A stretch of DNA of 64,000 bases, taken from contig NC_092607.1 in assembly GCF_047663525.1 (NCBI RefSeq), forward strand, positions 7,349,001 through 7,413,000, given 5' to 3'. Shown piece by piece: positions 49,081-60,184 of the stretch. The DNA is from Anas platyrhynchos (taxonomy: Eukaryota > Chordata > Aves > Anseriformes > Anatidae). The notes below the pieces were generated by a model. It had not been told where the DNA came from and made no database searches. It worked only from the letters and a program-made list of their open reading frames with translations. A program made the position numbers and the translations under genes. Every line of letters begins with the position of its first letter. The first letter of the stretch is position 1.

Positions 49081-49159
49081 GAAAGTTTTCTTTGATTGTA
49101 TTCTCCATTACTCCAAAGAGGAAAGTTTTCTTTGATTGTATTCTCCATTACTCCAAAGA
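49081..49159 (+). repeat. perfect 40-bp tandem duplication
   Basis: Positions 49081-49120 and 49121-49159 are two head-to-tail copies of a 40-bp unit beginning GAAAGTTTTCTTTGATTGTA. All 39 comparable bases are identical; the copies differ only where the second runs into flanking sequence. The lack of any difference implies a recent duplication or an assembly artefact. Confidence 0.95.
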
Positions 49160-49627
49160 TTGCATTGCAGGAACATTAATAGCCTGAGTAGGAAAGGTCT
49201 CCAAAGTACAGTTTACCAGCTCGCTCAATACCAGGCTACAGCAGCCACTGCTAAAATAAAACAAACCTCGGCCATTATTAGCCATGCAATGGGAAGCGCT
49301 GCCGTTAGCTGAAGGGGCCAGTTAAGCTCTGTTATACCCAAGTGGCTGGGCCTTAGAGACTGCCAGTTGCTGGGCCTATTCCTTGATCCTTTCTGGGAAG
49401 GGAACCATACTGAGCTGAAAGTGCAGCACTGGAGCAAATCTGCTGCCATGCAACAGTTGGGTGGGCCAAACCAAATTATTTAGGGCTTCTGACCTCTCAA
49501 CTGTGCAGTGCGGGTATGTGGGCAAATTTATTTTAAATCTGCTTTAATGAGAGATTTGGTGGAGAACAATAATCTTTTCAATGCATGGGCTTAAATACCA
49601 AGTGAAAAGAAATGCGCACAGAACAGC
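49160..49627. other. non-coding stretch, no gene recognised
   Basis: Moderate composition. Nothing recognisable as gene or mobile element. Confidence 0.5.
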
Positions 49628-49712
49628 AAGGTTAGGGCACTGAACGGGACCTCAGAGTCTCGTTGCACCCTGTCCTTGCCATGCAGTCTCAGAGACCACC
49701 TTGCAAATGGCA
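49628..49712 (+). mobile_element. MIR-like SINE remnant (tRNA-like head and core)
   Basis: GGTTAGGGCACTGAACGGGA, then CTCAGAGTCTCGTTGCACCC, then CTGTCCTTGCCATGCAG and ACCACCTTGCAAATGG follow the order of the MIR 5' tRNA-like head and core (GGTTAGGGCACTGG, GGGTTC region, CTGCCACT, GACCTTGGGCAA). Old and diverged. Confidence 0.5.
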
Positions 49713-49952
49713 GCTTCCACCTCGCTGTGCTGCTGGCCGGACTGCGCCTCGTGGCACCCTGGGCGCTCCCAAGCAGGTAAGGCACACGTGAGAGGGTCAC
49801 AGAGGAGGAAACGTGCTCAAGTCAACAAAGATGATAAGTAGTAATGATTTTTTTTAGCTGTTTATTTTTTGAATGCTGGGCTGTTCCTCACTAGACTTCT
49901 TAAGGAGGGGGGAAAGAAATCACCCTGTATATACTTCCCTATCACCAGGAAC

Positions 49953-50004
49953 TGTGAATACAGAAAACAACACATCACTGTGAATACAAAAAACAACACA
50001 TCAA
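49953..50004 (+). repeat. 26-bp tandem duplication
   Basis: Two head-to-tail copies (49953-49978 and 49979-50004) begin TGTGAATACA and differ at two positions. The duplication is older than the 40-bp one about 0.9 kb upstream. Confidence 0.93.
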
Positions 50005-52361
50005 TGCTCATCAGCAAGGGCAGGACCTTTATGTCAATGTTCATTTGCAGAACAAATGCACGGCGGTATCCTCCCTGGGGTTGTGAATATCCCCATTGTG
50101 CTAGCCCAGGAAGGGCTGCCGCCTGAGGTGGCTGGGAAACCTGGATTAGCATAAAGAGAGCCAACCCATTCCTTCCTCCTCACCAATCACACTTTTTCAG
50201 AAGACCCAAACACTGTCTGAGCACCCCCACAGTATCAGCCTTACTGCCTCTCTTTACAGTGATCTTTTTCCTCCAGGTGAGACAGCAAGAAGAGAGGTCT
50301 TGTCACTGCTGCCGATGTGCATCATGGCTGTGCGCTTTGTAGAAGAACTGAAGGTAGGCAGAAGCCAAAGGGCAGTGATCCCACACAAGCTCCCTCTGCT
50401 CCTGCAGGGCCTGAGGGGACCCCACAGCACATCAGTGGTGTGCTTGTCCCCAGGTGAATGCTGCACAGCTTGGAGCAACAACAAGCAACTTGAAGGCGTC
50501 GTGGCAAACTGGTGGTTCTCATCCATCTCTGTGTGAACAGATCGTAAGGCACCAATTTTATTTTCCTGCTAAGCTGCTCTACCCCAGGTTGCTGTGGGAC
50601 TGTGAAGCTCTTGCATTTATCAGCATTAAATAAGAAGCAATAAGCTCCTGGCGGTGCCATGAAGAGCCTTCCCTTCCTGGGTAGTAAATCTGCAGTAACT
50701 CTTACAGTTTTATTGAGGGTTATCAAGTGTTTATTTAAAAGGCATTTCCGTGCATTCAACATTCTTCTAATTGGGCAGTGAGTGGTAGTGTTCTCTCCGG
50801 ACACACTATTATTGCTGTGGTAAAATTCTCTGTGTTTAGTCAATAGACTCTCAACGTTGTTAACTTGCAGGGTGGAGAGAGGAAGTAGGGCCATATTGGC
50901 ATGTGGTTTCTTTTGCATGGAGTTGGGACCATGTCACTTAAGGAATCGGCTTCCCCAGAGTGCTTGGATCATGTTCTGGGCTGTCTTGAAAAACAATGTG
51001 AGATGTAAAAACCTGTGTAGAGATGCATCTTCTACTTTGAAGAACCCTTATGTTGCATCTGCATGATGTGCAAGCAGCCACACTGGTGTGCAGCACGGCT
51101 GAGGTTCAGCCCGGGTCTCTTGTCCTCAAATAACAAGTGCTGCTGAGGAGCCCTTGCTGAAGCTGGCTCCTGCCGCTTGCTGGCCCCATGAAATGTGAGC
51201 GTGGTCACATGCTGTGGTGGACAGAGAGGTTAAAGAAGGTCTTTATGGTCTGAGCTCAACACAGAAACTGTGAATTAACAGGGAGGTTTGGAATGGAATC
51301 CCTTTGTAGGGACATCTGGAAACGGAACTGGGAGGGGGTAAGCTTGTAGTATGGCCTGCTTTATTTGGGGAAAAGGAGTTCATTCAGCATTTGTACTGGT
51401 TGTTGGGATGAAGAAGTCAGAAGTGAGGTGGCCAAAAACGAGATGGAAAAGAAGTCACCCAAACTTGCCATGTAATGGCACATTATGTTGGACACAATAA
51501 AAGCAGGCTCACATTTGGGTGAGGTGTGGCCCATGCATGGCTGAGCCCCCACCAAACGTCTTCTGGGCTCTCAGGTCACTCCTGCCATCAACCCCCCCCC
51601 TTGTGCAGGATGTGCTCCTGCTCTGCCTCGGAGGGAGGCGGGAGGAGGAGGGAGGATCAGCTGTGCTGATGCAGCGTGTACCTGGACAGCTGGCACTTCT
51701 CGCCGTGCCTTCATTTTAAAGCTATCCATCATGCTCAGGGGATCACATCCAGGCCCTGAATTGCAGAACTGGCACCTTGGGATGTGTTCAGCTGTGAAAA
51801 CTGACTTGGCAGGACAGCTTTGCCGTATGAAAAAAATGCTTTGACTTTCTTATTTTTAAAAGGCGGGGTAAACAGGAGAGGCTGAGTTGAGTTGCAGGCT
51901 TGTTTGGAGGATGTGTGCTTCCCCTGTGCCCTCGTTGATGGCCGCTGGAGGGAGAGACGCATCCAGTGTCATGCTGAACTTCAGTCTCCCAGCGATCTGT
52001 GTGCGTCCATGACAGAATGGATCAGTGAAAAAGAAATGAGAGCTCTGAGGTCAGAGCTGCACATTTTGGGGCTGAGGCTTTGCTGCAGTGGGGTACTATG
52101 GTGCTCTTGGATGAGAAGTTTGGGTTGAGCTGATAGTGGACACAATGGTCCTCCTAACTCCTAAGTTGTCAGCATGTAGTGATTTGGGATCTGTATTGTC
52201 ATTCAGGTGAGAAAATCTTCTTGAGGTGCCCACTGACCTCAACCTGATGATCTGGAAGTGAAGTGAAGTCAGACCAAGGAATATCTGTTTCCTTGGTTTT
52301 ATTCCTAGTACTGCAGGTCGCACTGGTTTAGCAATTTGCTGGAGGAGTGGATTGCACAGAG
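50005..52361. other. non-coding stretch; holds the longest non-repeat open frame of the window
   Basis: An open frame of 198 codons lies on the minus strand at 50322-50918. It has mixed composition, many Cys and Leu, no signal peptide, no membrane segment pattern and no motif that I recognise. Opposite-strand frames overlap it. I judge it a chance frame. A C9 run occurs near 51592-51600. Confidence 0.5.
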
Positions 52362-52432
52362 GGGATGTGAGGCTTAATTAGTGTGCAAAGTGCTTGGAGA
52401 TCTTTGAAGAAAGGCAAAAAAGATGCAGAAAG
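52362..52432 (+). mobile_element. SINE 3'-tail remnant (MIR/CORE-like), copy A
   Basis: GATGTGAGGCTTAATTAGTG followed by CAAAGTGCTTGGAGATCTTTGAAGAAAGG closely follows the 3' end typical of amniote MIR-type SINEs, GTGAGGCTTAATTA then AAGTGCTTTGAGATC then a GAAAGG word. Confidence 0.55.
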
Positions 52433-52451
52433 TTACCTTTCCTCCTCCTCA

Positions 52452-52558
52452 GAGGCTGTGTTTCAGTAATGGATGAAGTGACCCCTAAAATATAATACTA
52501 ATTCTGCAGAGCACTTGGGAATTGTTCTGAATCAAAGGTGCTATGCAAATGCATCCTC
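52452..52558 (+). mobile_element. SINE core and 3'-tail remnant, copy B
   Basis: GAGGCTGTGTTTCAGTAATGG, AATATAATACTAATTCTGCA, then GAGCACTTGGGAATTGTTCTG and AAAGGTGCTATGCAAATGC match the same SINE 3' region (AAGCACTTTGAGATC ... AAAGGTGCTATATAAATGC) with its preceding core. It lies about 20 bp after copy A in the same orientation. Confidence 0.55.
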
Positions 52559-52589
52559 ACTTGTCTTTACCAGTCCCCGTGAGCCAGCC

Positions 52590-52880
52590 AGTCCACCATT
52601 AGTGGCAATTCTCATTTAATCAGAATTCAGCCTTCAAATTTTCTGCAAGTCCATAGATAAATAAAGCAGCAGCCGTGGTTGATCATTTATTTATAAATCT
52701 ATTTATAATCTATGTTTTGCATATTAATCAAACCCCCCTCCATGTGGCAATTCCTGATTAAGAGCCATTTTTTTTATCTCATCTCTTTTGCCCCTGGATA
52801 ATATGTGAAGAATTAGATTAGAAATAGTTTTTATAAATAAATTATGATAAACTCCTGCTTTATTTATATACTCAGACAAA
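52590..52880. promoter_or_regulatory. AT-rich, conserved-looking non-coding patch
   Basis: A low-GC, non-periodic patch with TGATTAA, TTTATAA, GCATATTAATCA and GATTAGA words (homeodomain/POU-like), directly downstream of the SINE tails. The overall look is that of a vertebrate conserved non-coding element. This is an impression only; no alignment was possible. Confidence 0.25.
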
Positions 52881-53760
52881 GGTGCTGGTCTTCCTAACAC
52901 TGGATTTCTCCCTCCTCCTCGTCATGCCTCCATCTGCCTGCCACATGGTAAGCTACATCTGTTGTGGCACTCGGGGGGGATCTTTGAGCAGGAAACTCTT
53001 GGTTTCAGGTGGAAAAATGCCACATCCCACCTCAGGTGAGACAGCCCAAGGCCTGACCAAGGCTGGCAATGTAGCATGAGTTGAGGAGTTCACAGTACTG
53101 CTTGTGCACACAGAAACTATAGATGAAAAGTTGATAAATTGAAGAAATATCTTGCAAAGTTTGGGGCTGCACAGTGTGAGCTGCCTGGTGGGAGAAGAGC
53201 TAGAGACAAGGTGGAACCAGTGGTTCTGGAAAAGCAGGAGCTCTCCCAACCTGCACCTGTGGAAAAGGGATAAATACATATTTTTTTGTTAAGGTTGGTT
53301 GGATAAAGATGCAGAAAGCAGGCTCCTGCTAGGTCTGTTAAAGTGTATCTATGTGAGAAATTGGGAACTCAAGTACCCTACTGCGGAACATAATTAAACA
53401 CTGATAGTATTACACATATTGCATATTCGAATTGGCCTTGGTGGGACCGCAATAGTTTTATTTTAATCTAGGGGTTTTGGTTATTGTGCACGTTACCTGT
53501 TGTGTAAGCATTTTAGATCATTAGGGAATACAAACGCATTGCAACCAGTTGGCATGAATTGAGAGAAATTACCAGATAGTGTTGGTGCCTGGAGCCATGT
53601 GTATTTGTGGTTCAAGTTAAGCTTCTAGCCTAACGGGCTGAACGGAAAAGGTTTAAAATAAAACATAAATACATTCTGAGTACAGGAAGAAAAAGAAACA
53701 AAGGGAAAAAAAATCCCTGAATATCTTAGGTCGTCATGAAGGAGGTCAGGAACTGGGGTA
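52881..53760. other. non-coding stretch, no gene recognised
   Basis: Mixed composition. Short open frames on both strands without recognisable features. Confidence 0.5.
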
Positions 53761-53764
53761 TGAC

Positions 53765-53840
53765 GAGGGCCAGGAGACCTGGCTTCACTTCCCACTCCTG
53801 CCACGTGCTCTCTGTGACTTTGAGCAAGACAATGCTCTTT
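53765..53840 (+). mobile_element. MIR-like SINE core remnant
   Basis: CAGGAGACCTGGCTTCACTT, CCCACTCCTGCCACGTGCTC and TCTGTGACTTTGAGCAAG follow MIR consensus order (GGAGACCTGGGTTC, CCCAGCTCTGCCACT, TGTGTGACCTTGGGCAAG) over about 65 bp with modest divergence. Confidence 0.65.
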
Positions 53841-56800
53841 GTCTTGGGCAAGTGGGAATTGCAACAGCTTCCTATGTTGTGACAATGTAAGATGTTGCAG
53901 CAATAGCCATGGTTACTTACAAGAATTTTGGATACAAAGAGGTGATTCTGAAGGTCTTTTTCATGCACCTAGATCTTTTCTATCAGCAGTGAAATGCAGC
54001 GGCCTCTGGGGTGGGATGTGGCATGCCCAGGGGCTGGAGCTGTCACGTCAGAGGTTAAGTGTTGGACTTTGTGGGGAGTTCCTGTTCCTGCAGCTTGCCT
54101 GAAGACACCGACTGAAGGATTGCTGTGTACTGGTAGAAACTGAACTGTAAATACAGCTTTTGTGTTGCATGTGTTATTTCTGTTTTGATGCTCTGCTTTG
54201 TACAGGCACCTGTCAGAAGCAGAGGCAATATTGTATTTGCTAGTCAGAATTGAACAGATCTCCAATACAGAGGACCAAACACTTACTGAGAGTCATTTCT
54301 CAACCAACCGAGAGTTTGTGTGAACAAAATGTTGTGCTAGAGTAATTTTGTGCAGTAAATTTAGGCTAAGAAACTTTGGGAATTATTTATCCAGCCTTAT
54401 TTCAGCTGACTGCTGAACTTTAATTTAAACAAGGCCTAGATGCAGGAGAGCAGTGAGATATTGTACTTTGGGCTTTCCACTCATTAGCACTGTTTCTCCA
54501 GCCCCTGGCTTGCAGCCGTGCACTGCCCTACATGGAGCACTGCGGTGCGGGGCCTCGAACACCTGATGTTGTGTAGGGCACAGCGGACAGGCCCAGGAAC
54601 ACATGCCCTGCTGTGTTTTATCTTGCTTAATGAATACTCTTCCTTCAATAACTTTATTGCCCTCTGTGTGTTCCAGGATCCTTAATTACTTTCTGCTTGG
54701 CAGACAGGTTCTGCTTTTTTATTTTATTTTTTGGTAAGTATTACCAGATTCCCCAAGCATTACTATCCGCTGGGAGAATGTCATAATAATTGAACCGCAA
54801 ATAAGCTATATGAAAATGAAGACAAAAGGGACAAATTTAAAGACAACTCTTCTTTCACTTTCAAAAAGAAAAAGAAACATAGAACTGGAAGCTCCACTGT
54901 ATTTTTATGTTACCTTTAGAAGGACATGAGACATCTCCATGTGTGCCAGCTGTGCACACAAAGCCTGTGGCACAGACAAAAGGCCAAACCTGGAGGCTAA
55001 ATCAAGACCTGGTGCAAGATTAAACTGCTCAGTTGTAATTATGGCCTTTGGCAATAAGATCTCTGAATTATCCCCACTTTGTGAGGATGTTAGACTCTCC
55101 CCTGCTCTGCCTGTGCTGTTATGAATGATTTGGTGAACTCAGTTCTCTTCTTGTGTGTTTGAATTCCTTTCATATTTGCAGCCAAATATTAAGTTGATGG
55201 TTGTGATTCCAACACTGTCAAATTGTGCTTTTTCTCCCACTTTTCATCCATTTGTAGACCTCGTCTCTCATGATCTCTGAATATTTACTTGCATGTGCTG
55301 ATGTTGATTTTTTCCACTTCTTTCATTCACTATCCAAAAATGTCTTTCTTCATCTCATTTCTGAAACTCAGACTGTTTAAAATAAAAATGCAGTTTTTAC
55401 TGGTTATTCAGAAATTGGGTTTAGATGAGGATCAGTGTTTAAAGGTTTTACTCTAAGATTTTCTGTCTACAAATTTAGAGCTGGGAGAACAAGCTTTATT
55501 TCAAAAATAGCTTTATTTCATGATTTTTATCATGCTGAGATATGTCTTTCTTTGTCTTGGCATTTCAGATCAACTACACTGCTGACAATTTTTCCCTTCC
55601 ACAGGCAGAGCATAGGATTTACTTTGTGTGCGATGGCTTGAGATTATTTTGACTTCCAAAAAATAAGAATTATGTTTTTCTCAACCAAAGACCCATTCAC
55701 TAAATAGAGCTGGAACAGAGCAAACTGAAGTGAGGTTTGGTGTAGCTGGGTAGGATGGATTCCTTGACCTTAGTTTAGTGGTACTCCAGTGCTCTTCCCT
55801 TTCCTATTTAGTCACTTCCTTTATACTAGAACCAAATCTGGGTCAACATATGTGGAACTAGAATGGACAATGCTGGCAGCAATGTACTGCCTGCTGCTGT
55901 AAAATAAAAGGGCTGAAATCCCTCACAGAGGGGAAAAACAGTGTTCCTCAGTCGTTCTTTCTTGGGCACTCCTGGTGCTGTGCTTCAGATGGAGACAAAA
56001 GCCGTTCCGATGTGTGCATCGTGCTCGTCAGTGGGCCTGGTGTGGTGGCTCAGAAATAGTGCATGGGAGTAAATTAAAAAATCCTGCCTAGGTGCTTCCT
56101 CAGGGGTTTTAAAGAGAGTAAAAAAACTCGTAGCTGTCTCGGAGGTGGTCAGCTGAAGACACTGCAAAACAGGCAAGAACACCCAAAGTGGTAAGAAACA
56201 GAAGGAAAGACAGCTGGGGACAGGGGCAGAGAGGGAGGACAATTCCTGTTCATCCAGGGCACCTCTGTCCTTCATGGTAAGACAGAAAAGGCCCATCCTG
56301 TGCTGTCTTCTGCAGTTGTCAGGTGCTGGTTTCAAGCAGCTCTCCAGAGCTCCAGCAACCAGCAGGTTACTGGGTCAAAGGCCTGGCCTGGAGGAAGTGA
56401 GCCAAAGATTTGGTTGTTCGTGCAGGACTTGTCCCAGGAATAGGTGGTTAAAGCATTGATGGAAAGGCAGGTCTGTGTGCCTGCTGGCAGCAAGTGTCTA
56501 CCGGAATAAGCTCCCTCGTTGGGAGGCAGCAGAAGAAAGTGTTTTCCTTTTACATCAGCTTCGTAGCTAGGCCCAGTGCTGGGTTAAACTGTGATCCTGG
56601 TCCTAAGGAAACATAAGATGGGCAAGTGGTGACTGAAAGTTCAGCTGGTAGTGGTCTCCGCAGTGTCTGTCACCTTGTTACTGTGCAGATAGGAGATATT
56701 AGAGCCTCCTCATATAGGTTGGTGCTTATGCAGATCGCACAGGACTGAGTAGTGAAGGGGAAACTCCTCAGAATGCTACTTTTTGGGTGTAAAGGGGTAA

Positions 56801-58955
56801 CTGGAAGCTTGGTGCCTGGTAATGTAGTCATAGGAAATAGATGAGGTAACCCTCAAGGAGTGAATATCATGGATCTTTGCGGAGTTGTCTGCTTTTCTGG
56901 TCTAACGTAAGTGACACGGGCACAGCTCTCAGAGCTGCCATCTGATTCACGCCCCGTGGATGCGGATGGAGGTGCTTGCAGAAGCTGCCCCATGGACGCA
57001 GGCAGAGGGAGGATATAAGGAAGGCTGCTACAGGTGTGATGTTTTCTTTAATCCATGACCAGAGATTGTCACACTAGCAGTGAAAAAGAAAAGCAAGCCA
57101 ACAAGCCGCCTGCTGTTTACTGCCAACAGCTCTTGATTACTTCAGCTAATTTCGGGGCCTGGAAACATTGTTGACAACATGATTTCGGAAACATAGGAAG
57201 TGTTATTTGGTCGTGCAATCTGTGCCGTATCTGTGTCAGGAGTTTCACTGCTGTCACTTGCAGCAACTTTCACTGCTCTATCATCATCTCCCAGAACTAA
57301 TTACCTTAAACTGATGAAAGTAGATTTTTAAAAGTAAAATGCTTTCTGTTATTTGCATTTCAGGTTGCTTATGAAGTTGTTTTAGCATGCTCTGGTGAGC
57401 CATACGCTTACCTACATCAGAGAGTGGAACAGAGGTGTGGCGAGATGTTTTGGAGGCTGGCATCAACCGAGGGAAGGATTAAGAAGGTAGCAAAATGTGT
57501 TGCCCACATTGCCTCTGCCTTGCTCTGTTTCACACAGCTCTCTGCTGTCTTTGCATCTCCCTTCCATTTGCTCCCCATGGCCAGCTGAGAGCCATATCCC
57601 TCTGCTGCTTGCTGCTTCTGCCTGCTGCACCCCTTGCTGGCCCCCATTTCCTATAGATACATGTATAATGTGTCTATGAATATAAAAATATATTCTTTTC
57701 CCTGCTTGGAAATACTGTCTGCATCAGTGCTTGTCTTTCACATCCAAGTAGAATACTACTACAAAGCATCTCTGTTCTTAAAGTGAATTTAATAAAATAA
57801 AATCTGGCCTTGCTTTAGCACCTCTTAGTGCTGACTTCCCATGACTCTTACGAGTGCTGTACCTTGTATGCCCTGCTACAGGACTGGGAACGTGCAGGAT
57901 CTCTGTGTTAGTACGGGTTGAACAAAACCCTTGAATTTTAGAGCATTCAACATGATGCACTGCAGGTTTTTGTTGTTGTTTTTTGGGGGGGACACAAATG
58001 CTAGTATTTAATTTAAGGAAAAAAAAAACACCAACAACATGTAGGCATCTTGGTAAGATGATAACTGGTAAGTACCTATACCAATTTGCATGATTACTTG
58101 GCATATGCTTTTTCCTGCGGCAATGCTTAGGTTGAACTGACAGTGTTGTTTAATAAAGCAAATTTAGTAGCACCTGAAGCTTCCTTGCTGTAGAATTTGT
58201 ACGTTAGGATTTTCTGTGTCTCACCTTCTGAAGCAAAGTTATGGGATATAAAGTGAAGGAGTGAGTCTGCCCAATAGATTAGAAGGTAGCATTCCTATGG
58301 CGTGTTAAGCCTGAACCCTACTATTAGCTGTTTTTGCCCGAAGATCAAGTTTGTTTCAGTGAGTTATTTCTTGTTAAGATGAATCACAAAGCTCAGTGTT
58401 TTTCACTTTCATTTGTATTTTAATATTAAGGAAAAGCATCCTTTCTTCTTCCTCATCTAGTTGAATTTTTTTTATTACTCACAACATTAAAACTACTTTG
58501 ATTTAATGCTGAGATATTTCAAATGACTAAAGACAGTTTTATGAAAGAGGAAACTAAAACTTAGACTTTGTGTGTTCATTGCTTTTGTGGTTGCTCAGAG
58601 ATAATGGTATTTAAGGTAAAAACCTGATTTCACTCGTATAAGACCTTTTTCTGAATAGTCACTGCTGAACTGCTGGTGTTTACTGCTCAATAAGAACTGC
58701 TTGTTCAACAGAGGGGCCATGTCACCTCTGTCTGTCTGGCATCAGGCAACAATTTTCTTCTGTCCGGGGCTTGCCTCCTTTCCCTGGTGTCTTCAGTCCA
58801 AAATTTCACCCTCTCCTTCCCTTTTTTAAATCAGCTTCTTGCACTCTGACACTTGATACACATCCATTCAGTCAGTGTTTAAAAGCCGCCCTTGCTCTCC
58901 AAACAAATATTACATGTGGAGAACAGATCTGTGTTATCGCTGGCTGGCTTTTGTC
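53841..58955. other. about 5.1 kb non-coding stretch, no gene recognised
   Basis: Mixed composition with AT-rich parts at 54700-54900 and 55200-55700. No gene, RNA or mobile element recognised. The longest open frame (about 116 codons, minus, 55985-56335) has no features of a known protein. Confidence 0.5.
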
Positions 58956-58974
58956 TTTTTTTTTTTTTTTTTTT
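58956..58974 (+). repeat. T19 homopolymer
   Basis: Nineteen consecutive T on the + strand. Confidence 0.9.
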
Positions 58975-60166
58975 AATGGATCTCTTAGAAAATAAGTGGG
59001 ACTTTTAGTGTCCATTAACTCTCACTTAACTAATGCTAAACTGCACTTGAGCACCTATGGACACACTTGTGCGAGCCATCCTAATACCAGGTGAATTCAT
59101 TAGGAGTGGGACTATTACTTCCAATGCAAAATGAATTCATAATGATGAGAAATCTAAAATAAAGGTTTAAAAAAAAAAATACTTGGTACCGCATTAAGAC
59201 TCCATCAATGCAATGGAATAACACTTGGGCTTTTGCATATACAAATGATATTCCCATGAAGGAGCATGGCACCAGAGACCTCTGAGCAGGAGAGTGTTCA
59301 TAACATAAAACATGGAAATTCATCCCCTACCTATGACCTGCGGTGCATGTGCGGGGGAAGAAATTAACACAACACTTCCCTGATTACGGGCTTTTATATT
59401 ATAAATCACATCAAAAGTTTCCTTTGAATTTCAGGATTTCCCTTTCTCTATTAGGAGAAAAAGGTTTGTTGTTGTTTCTCCATTTTTCCTCTATTGCCGT
59501 TGCAAAGAATCGAGATCTGAGTGGAAGGGGGTTAGAGGCGACGCAGTGGCTCTGGGAGTTCCTGTCCCGTGGTGTCACCAGAGCCATGGCCTCTGGGGGT
59601 CCTCACCCAGCGTGGGTGTTCTCAGCTCTGCATCACCACAGCTTTGCTCTTGGTGCTTCTTGTCGCATGCGCTCAGCTTGCCAGCTCTGCTCTTCAAGGG
59701 CCATGGCCCTTGCTGCAGCTGAACCTTTTGCTGTCCTTTGCAGATGTCACGAGTCCCCATTAAAATGTTGGGAAAAAAAAAAAACAACAGTGCAGCAAAA
59801 CACAACAAATAGTGTTAAAAATGTGTTGCAGATGTGGTAACTCCTCCTGCTTGCAGTAGGCAGATGACTGCTTTATTCTTGTTTTGATCCTGCTACTGAG
59901 TCTGAAACCAGGATTTTACATGTAAATATAGCAAGAGACCTTGCCCTGCAGGGCTTGAAAACTGTTAGAAAATGGTGAAACACATGTCCCAAGAGATGAA
60001 GAAACTTGTTCGGTGGCACGTGGCACCGCTGAGCTCTTCTCATCCCCTAAATACCCCAATGTATGGAGGCAAAACCTTCCTGCGGTTCTGTGCTGCAGAG
60101 ATCTTTTGCTATCAGACCTTCTGATGACCCTGAACGGCTTCTGTTCTTTGAGGGCTCTTTTTTGTC

Positions 60167-60184
60167 TTTTTTTTTTTTTTTTTT
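60167..60184 (+). repeat. T18 homopolymer
   Basis: Eighteen consecutive T on the + strand. Confidence 0.9.

Noticed and set aside
50325-50354. Short coding-like stretch MAVRFVEELK ending at a GTAGGC donor-like site
   Set aside because: Only ten codons, with no matching acceptor or protein family; expected by chance in this much DNA.
54876-54900. CATAGAACTGGAAG as a reverse CR1 3' end
   Set aside because: Too short, and lacks the neighbouring diagnostic CR1 words.
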